From NCBI GenBank assembly GCA_002370555.1, contig AP014718.1:434001-498000 (forward strand): 64,000 bases of DNA, in the 5' to 3' direction. Position 1 is the stretch's first letter. Every line of letters starts with the position of its first letter. This document shows, one piece after another, positions 59,241-64,000 of this stretch. Position numbers and translations under genes: made by a program. The notes beneath the pieces were generated by a model. The model searched no databases and was not told the origin of the DNA. It saw only the letters and a program-made list of their open reading frames with translations. This DNA is from Arthrobacter sp. Hiyo4. Its GTDB lineage: Bacteria; Actinomycetota; Actinomycetes; Actinomycetales; Micrococcaceae.

Positions 59241-59779
59241 TCAGTGACCCACGCCCGCAAAGGCCAGCGCCTGGCGGACCAGGGCGCCGCGGCCGCCGCT
59301 GAATTCGAGCTGGACGTCGGGGCTTAGCACTTCCGCCGGGGTCATCCAGGTCAGTTCCAGGGCGTCCTGGCGGGGTTCGCATTCGCCGGTCACGGGGATG
59401 ACATACGCCAGGGACACGGCGTGTTGGCGGTCGTCGGTAAAGCCGGTCTGGGACGGGCCGGGAAGTATTCGGCCACCGTGAAGGGGACCGGGCTGATGGG
59501 GAGCTGTGGAAAAGCGAGCGGCCCCAGGTCCTTTTCCATATGGCGCAGGAGTGCGGCGCGGATGGTCTCGCGGTAGATCACACGGCCCGAAACCAGCGAC
59601 CGGATCATGTTCCCGTCCTCGTCGGCCTGCAGCAGGGTGCCAACCTCGTTCACAAAACCCAGCGGATCCAGCCTTACCGGCACGGCCTCCACATAGATCA
59701 TGGGGAGCCTCCCGCGGGCCTCAAAGAGGTCTTCTTCGGAAAGCCAGCCGGGATTGGGGTCAGGAGTGCGAACGTTCAT
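59241..59779 (-). CDS. NUDIX-like hydrolase (DUF4916 type; frame broken near 59462)
   Basis: About 180 residues: MNVRTPDPNPGWLSEEDLFE, LPMIYVEAVPVRLDPLGFVN, SGRVIYRETIRAALLRHMEK, then after a base lost near 59462 GFTDDRQHAVSLAYVIPVTG and WMTPAEVLSP. It has the beta sheet and helix of the NUDIX fold, but the classic GX5EX7REUXEEXGU box is degenerate, as in DUF4916 proteins. The substrate is unknown. Confidence 0.7.
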
Positions 59780-59927
59780 GGTTAAGTTCTACCCCATCGG
59801 ACGGCCGCGGACCGCTGAAGGATGAGCTCTCAGCGTAAAGCGTCGCCCAATGCGTGGGAATCTCACCCCTCGGGCCGCTCATATCCGGGCCAGTTCACGC
59901 CGGGGCCGGGCTCACCTTAAGAGCGGA

Positions 59928-60689
59928 TCACGGCGCGGCGAGACGCTGCGAGATCCAGAGGGTTGGCGGGACATGCGGTGCTGCGGTGTCTTCCGGGGGC
60001 TTGCGGCTCCTGAGGCGGCGTCGGGGTTGGCCACGTGCAGGGTCCGGCCGAAGGCTTCCTCGGTTTCGCTGACGTCCAGCCCGGCGGCGGTGAGCCGGTC
60101 CCGCAAGGCGCCCAGATCGCCGCCGTACTCAAATCCCAGGCCGGACCGCGGTGGACCGGCTGCCGGCCGCACCATGAGCACCCCGCCGTTCTTGGCGGTA
60201 AAGTCGGCGGTTTCGTCGGCGTCCGGGACGGGGCGGAACCTGGCGCCGATGTCCTGCAGGGTCACGGCGGCGGCGCCGGGATCCTCCGTAAACCAGACCC
60301 CGACGACGGTCAGGGCCGGATCAGCGTCAGCCGAGTTAGGCTCCCGGGCGCCTTTGTCCGCCAGGAAGCTGAAGCCGTCCCGGGCGGTGATGCGGCAGGA
60401 CTCGCCGTGGTCGGCGGCGATGAGTTCGGTGACCGTGTTCCCGGATTCCTCCGCGGCCAGGGTGGTGCGCCGCGCGAATTCCGCCAGATCGCCCACCTCC
60501 ACTCCCAAGGCAGAGGCGCCGTCGTCCGTGGCGCCGGCGTCGGCCACATGCAGGGCCAGCCGGCCGGAACCGGCGTCGAACTCCCGCCACGGGCCCTCAT
60601 CAACGGTCTTGACCACGCCCAGGGCAGCCAGGAGGTGTTCCCAACTGTCCGGCCGGGAGGTGAAATGGACGGGCCTGACACGCAGCATG
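59928..60689 (-). CDS. VOC-family (glyoxalase-like) protein (C-terminal frame uncertain)
   Basis: About 253 residues with two vicinal-oxygen-chelate repeats: MLRVRPVHFTSRPDSWEHLL, FDAGSGRLALHVADAGATDD, GFSFLADKG, then LTVVGVWFTEDPGAAAVTLQ, AKNGGVLMVRPAAGPPRSGL and LDVSETEEAFGRTLHVANPD. ATG 60689 follows GAGGAGGAACCC. The last 30 codons change frame more than once; the ending TLWISQRLAAP with TGA 59930-59928 is typical for the fold. Function unknown. Confidence 0.65.
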
Positions 60690-60764
60690 GGTTCCTCCTC
60701 GAATCCGGACAGGTCGGCTACCGCCATCATGCCACTTCCTGCAGAAGGTGGGCAGAATAGGGCC

Positions 60765-61369
60765 ATGGCCATTGAACTTGAGGAACTGCTGGTGAGAGAT
60801 GCGGCCGCATGGCGGGCGTGGCTGGAGGCGAACCACGCGGACAGCCCAGGCGTGTGGCTGGTACTGCATAAGAAGGGCGGCAACACGACTGGACTGGACT
60901 ACCACGCTGCCCTGGACGAGGCGCTCTGCTTCGGGTGGATTGATGGTCAGGTCATTAAGCGCGACACTGAGAGCTACAGCCAGCGCATGACCCGCCGCAC
61001 CGCCAAGAGTCCTTGGTCAGCACGGAATGTTGGGCATGTTGCCCGGCTGGAAGCCACGGGCAAGATGACCGACGCCGGGCGTGCCGCGGTCGAAAGCGCA
61101 AAAACGGACGGACGCTGGGAGATCGCCTATTCCGGGCAGGCGTCCGCGGAGGTCCCGCCGGATCTGGCCGCCGCGATCGCCGCCGTCCCGCGGCCCAGGC
61201 CATGTTCGACGTCCTCAACTCCGTGAACCGGTATGCCCTGATTTACCGGACGAATTCCGTGAAGCAGGCATCCACCCGGGAGCGGAAGATCAAAGGCTTT
61301 GTGGAGATGCTGGCCCGGGGCGAGGCGCCGTATCCGCAGAAGAGGAAGCCTGCCGCCCCGCCCAACTAA
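60765..61369 (+). CDS. YdeI/OmpD-associated family protein (frame broken near 61198)
   Basis: About 201 residues: MAIELEELLVRDAAAWRAWL, VWLVLHKKGGNTTGLDYHAA, DEALCFGWIDGQVIKRD and MTRRTAKSPWSARNVGHVAR. After one base lost near 61198 the second half reads AMFDVLNSVNRYALIYRTNS and KIKGFVEMLARGEAPYPQK, the bacteriocin-protection (YdeI) C-terminal helix bundle. It is a cytosolic protein linked to envelope stress in some bacteria. The stop lies in the left arm of the next palindrome. Confidence 0.82.
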
Positions 61370-61426
61370 CAAGCAGTAAGTGTCGCTATGAGGGCTCATA
61401 ACGACATCTGCTGCTGCCTAGTTGGG
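61361..61426. repeat. Palindromic element, family D, degenerate copy 2
   Basis: Outer arms CCCAACTA/TAGTTGGG and inner arms TGTCGCTATGAG/CTCATAACGACA are complementary, with AGCAGTAAGTGTCG shared with the element at 50881. It overlaps the stop of the convergent YdeI-like gene and reaches the ABC gene stop at 61428. Confidence 0.82.
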
Positions 61427-61427
61427 G

Positions 61428-62584
61428 TCAGTCGTCCAGGGGGAAGGCGACCGCTTCGCCGACCACCCGCAGACAGAGTTCCATGCCCGGGCGGGCGATG
61501 GAGGCGTTCCAGTGCCGGATGGTGATGACTTCGCCGCCGCCGGGGTAGCGGTGGTCGGCGCGGTCGGCCAGTTCATGCGGAACAGAGAGTTTGAGGCGCA
61601 CGGTGGTTTCCGGCCCGAAGTAGTCGGTGTCCACCACCACGCCGCGGATGGGGCCATCCTCGGCAATGCGGATCTGTTCCGGACGCAGCATCAGCTGGAC
61701 CCGGCCCTGGGCAGGCGGGCGGCGCACGGGAATTCCGCCCAGTGAGCACGTGGCCAGTGAGCCTTCCATCCAGGCGTCCAGGATGACGGCGTCGCCCAGG
61801 AATTCCGCGGTGGCGCGGTCGGCGGGCGGGTGTAGACCACAAACGGGTTGCCGATCTGTGCCAGCTTGCCGCCGCGCATCACGGCCACCTGGTCCGCGAA
61901 GGACAGGGCCTCGGCCTGGTCGTGGGTGACCAGGATAGTGGTGACGCCGGCTTTGTTGAGGACCTTGGCCACGGCCCTCCGGGTAGCCACCCGCAGTCCG
62001 GCGTCCAAGGCGGAAAAGGGCTCGTCCAGCAGCATCAGTTCAGGCTCGCGGGCCAGGGCGCGGGCCAGGGCCACACGTTGCTGTTGACCGCCGGAGAGCT
62101 GGTGTGGCCGCCGCTTGGCCATGGCGGCGTCCAGCGAGACCATTTCCAGCAGCTCGCTGATCCGGCCCGCCGCCCCGCGGCGGCCACCCGCCAGCTTGGC
62201 CGTGTCCAGGCCGAACGCGATGTTCTGGCCCACCGTCAGATGCGGGAAAAGCGCCCCGTCCTGGGCCACGTACCCCACCTGGCGCCTGTGCGCAGGCAAC
62301 CATACGCCGTCGCCCGCCACCTTGGTGCCGTTGAGGGAGATGCTGCCGGTGGCTGGGTGTTCAAAGCCCGCGATCAGCCGCAACAGGGTGGTTTTGCCCG
62401 AGCCGGAGGGCCCCACAATGGCGGTGGTTCCGCCCTTGGCCACGGACAGGTTGACGCCCTTGAGGACGGCCTGGGACGCAAAGTTCTTGGTGACGTCTGC
62501 AATCTGCAGGTGGCTGTTGGTGGAGGGAGCTACGGACGGCGCGATCCGCGGTTCCGGAAGCCTGGAGGGGGATTGTTCGGTCAC
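61428..62584 (-). CDS. ABC importer ATPase, ferric type (FbpC-like; frame broken near 61829)
   Basis: About 386 residues. Walker [11 protein letters not shown]-loop [17 protein letters not shown], signature [15 protein letters not shown], Walker [13 protein letters not shown] and the H-loop [15 protein letters not shown], followed after a base lost near 61829 by a TOBE domain ([25 protein letters not shown]). GTG 62584 overlaps the permease stop, so the two are co-translated. The ATPase and the two-domain permease together resemble FbpBC iron(III) importers; a binding protein would lie beyond the right edge. Confidence 0.85.
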
Positions 62585-64000
62585 TGTCCGGCCACTTTCT
62601 TGGACTGCTGGAAGAGAAGGTAAGTCATGGGTGCCGAGAGCAGGATCATCAGCAGGGCGTAGGGGGCGGCGCCGGCGTAGTCGATCTCGCTGCTCTTGCT
62701 CCAGAACTCGGTGGCAAGCGTGCGGGTCCCGTTCGGGGAGAGCAGGAGCGTGGCGGTGAGCTCGTTGGCTATGGCCAGGAACACCAGGGCCGCGCCGCCC
62801 GCCGCCGCCGGAGCGGTCAGCCGCAGCGTGACGCGGATGAAGGCCAGCAACGGCGGTTTGCCCAGGGACTGTGCAGCTTCGTCGAGTTCCTTGGGGGCTT
62901 GGGACAGGCCGGCGCGGAGGGTGACCAGCGCCCGCGGCAGGAACAGCAGGACGTAGGCGGCCACCAGAACTCCGGCTGTTTGGTAGACGCCGGGGACCAG
63001 CCGGATGCTGACGGTGACGAACGCGAGGCCCACCACAATCCCGGGCAGGGAACTGGTGACGTAGTTGGAGAGCTCCAGGGACTTGCTGAACCAGCTGGGG
63101 TGCCGCACGGCAAGGAAGGCCATGGGGAACGCGACGGCGGTTGTCACCACCGCGCCGGCCAGGCCGTAGCCGAGCGTGGTCAGGAGGGCCGGTGCGAACT
63201 CGTCGGCCGCCCAGATTGCAGGACCGCCCGCGATGATCCAGCGCAGGACGAAGAACACCGGCAACCCGAAGGCCAGTCCCGTCAGCGCGAGCAGGGACAG
63301 CTGCGCCGGGACCTGGTACGCGTGCAGCGGCAGGCGCAGGGCCCTGGCCTGGGCGCCGGATCCTATACGGGCGTAGCGGGCGTTGCCCCGGCCGCGGACC
63401 TCCACCACCAGCAGGATCAGGCAGAAAAACACCAGGACGCTGGCGAGCATGTTGCCGGCGGTGCCGTTGAAAGTGGACTGGTACTGGACCATGATCGCGG
63501 TGGTGAACGTGTCGAACCGGATCATCGCGAACGCACCGTATTCGGCGAGCAGGTGCAGGGACACCAGGAGGGCGCCGCCGGTCATGGCGATCCTGAGCTG
63601 GGGGAGAACAACCCGGAAAAAGACCCGCCAGTTGCCGAGGCCCAGTGAGGCAGCCGACTGTTCGATGGCCGGGTCCAGGCGGCCGAGGGTTGCCGCGGCG
63701 GGGATGTACACCAGCGGGAAATACGAAAGCGTGGCGATGAGGACCCGGAGCCCAGTCCGGCCAGGGACGGGACCGCCGAGACCCACGCGTAACTGTTCAC
63801 AAACGCGGGGATGGCCAGCGGCGCCGCCAGCAGCACTGCCCAGATTTTGCGGCCACGGAGTTTGGTCCGCTCCACCAGCCAGGCACCGCCCACGCCCAGG
63901 ATGAGGCTCAGCGGAACAGTGAACACCACCAGCAGCACGGTGTTGAGCAGGAGCTCGCCCACCCGCGGCCGGAAGATTAGTTCGACGGCGGTGTCCCACC
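62581..64000 (-). CDS. ABC importer permease, ferric type (FbpB-like, partial; frame broken near 63745)
   Basis: The gene runs off the right edge. Two fused inner-membrane domains are visible: [20 protein letters not shown] and [18 protein letters not shown], the EAA loop [20 protein letters not shown] in the first half, and in the second [16 protein letters not shown] and a second loop [20 protein letters not shown]. One base is lost near 63745. The stop TGA overlaps the ATPase start. The tandem permease is typical of FbpB/SfuB iron(III) systems, though thiamine or phosphonate cannot be excluded. Confidence 0.85.
   Translation of the reverse strand, partial: VGHRRRTNLPAAGGRAPAQHRAAGGVHCSAEPHPGRGRCLAGGADQTPWPQNLGSAAGGAAGHPRVCEQLRVGLGGPVPGRTGLRVLIATLSYFPLVYIPAAATLGRLDPAIEQSAASLGLGNWRVFFRVVLPQLRIAMTGGALLVSLHLLAEYGAFAMIRFDTFTTAIMVQYQSTFNGTAGNMLASVLVFFCLILLVVEVRGRGNARYARIGSGAQARALRLPLHAYQVPAQLSLLALTGLAFGLPVFFVLRWIIAGGPAIWAADEFAPALLTTLGYGLAGAVVTTAVAFPMAFLAVRHPSWFSKSLELSNYVTSSLPGIVVGLAFVTVSIRLVPGVYQTAGVLVAAYVLLFLPRALVTLRAGLSQAPKELDEAAQSLGKPPLLAFIRVTLRLTAPAAAGGAALVFLAIANELTATLLLSPNGTRTLATEFWSKSSEIDYAGAAPYALLMILLSAPMTYLLFQQSKKVAGQ

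Overview
The window is chromosomal DNA of a high-GC Gram-positive actinobacterium, most likely the Arthrobacter/Pseudarthrobacter group (Micrococcaceae). This rests on strong GC bias at third codon positions, frequent GTG starts, a RamB regulator beside aceA/aceB, an actinobacterial fba-DUF3151-purA block, subtilisin-inhibitor-like (SSI) proteins and a small bacterial SRP RNA. I see no prophage, integrase, insertion sequence or CRISPR array. The gene content is mostly core metabolism with a few accessory islands.

Layout. 1-10.3 kb: fba, DUF3151, purA, a sigma factor overlapping a putative anti-sigma gene, a CoA-binding protein, a 2-oxoglutarate/Fe(II) oxygenase and small enzymes. 10.3-13.7 kb: purS-purQ-purL on the minus strand. 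14-20 kb: a secreted subtilase convergent with an operon of two SSI-like proteins around a conserved gene often called 3-methyladenine glycosylase. 19.9-26 kb: an OhrR-like regulator, two small tandem paralogues, lysC and a three-gene ABC exporter. 26-31 kb: recR, dnaX, SRP RNA, tRNA-Ser(GGA). 31-41 kb: DUF2236, M23 peptidase, glutathione peroxidase, phosphodiesterase, Stealth phosphotransferase, HAD hydrolase, LytR_C protein, TetR, DsbA-like protein, GNAT. 41-49 kb: a carbohydrate operon (two TIM-barrel isomerases, two Gfo/Idh/MocA dehydrogenases) with a divergent ROK repressor, then a hydroxyacid dehydrogenase and an MFS permease. 49-54 kb: the glyoxylate shunt (aceA, aceB, ramB). 54-64 kb: a TAXI binding protein with a truncated histidine kinase, the 3' end of a queuosine-precursor transporter beside tgt, several small enzymes, and a ferric-type ABC importer running off the end.

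Two features cut across everything. First, more than 50 genes' worth of reading-frame breaks are present, nearly all explained by loss of one base in a G/C run; they hit essential genes (purA, purL, dnaX), so the assembly very probably carries homopolymer errors. Such genes are annotated at full extent with the break noted. At four places larger pieces also seem missing: the sigma factor linker, the anti-sigma membrane part, a CoA-binding gene and the histidine kinase/queuosine transporter junction. Second, nearly every convergent gene pair is separated by a long, often perfect palindrome belonging to a few recurring families (positions 1906, 1984, 4838, 4889, 10218, 21016, 39007, 48988, 50881, 53939, 61361). 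They look like an extragenic palindrome system used as two-way terminators.

The best candidates for new biology are these palindrome families, the subtilase/SSI cluster, the oxidise-eliminate-hydrate-reduce type sugar operon, and the small tandem paralogues beside the OhrR-like regulator.
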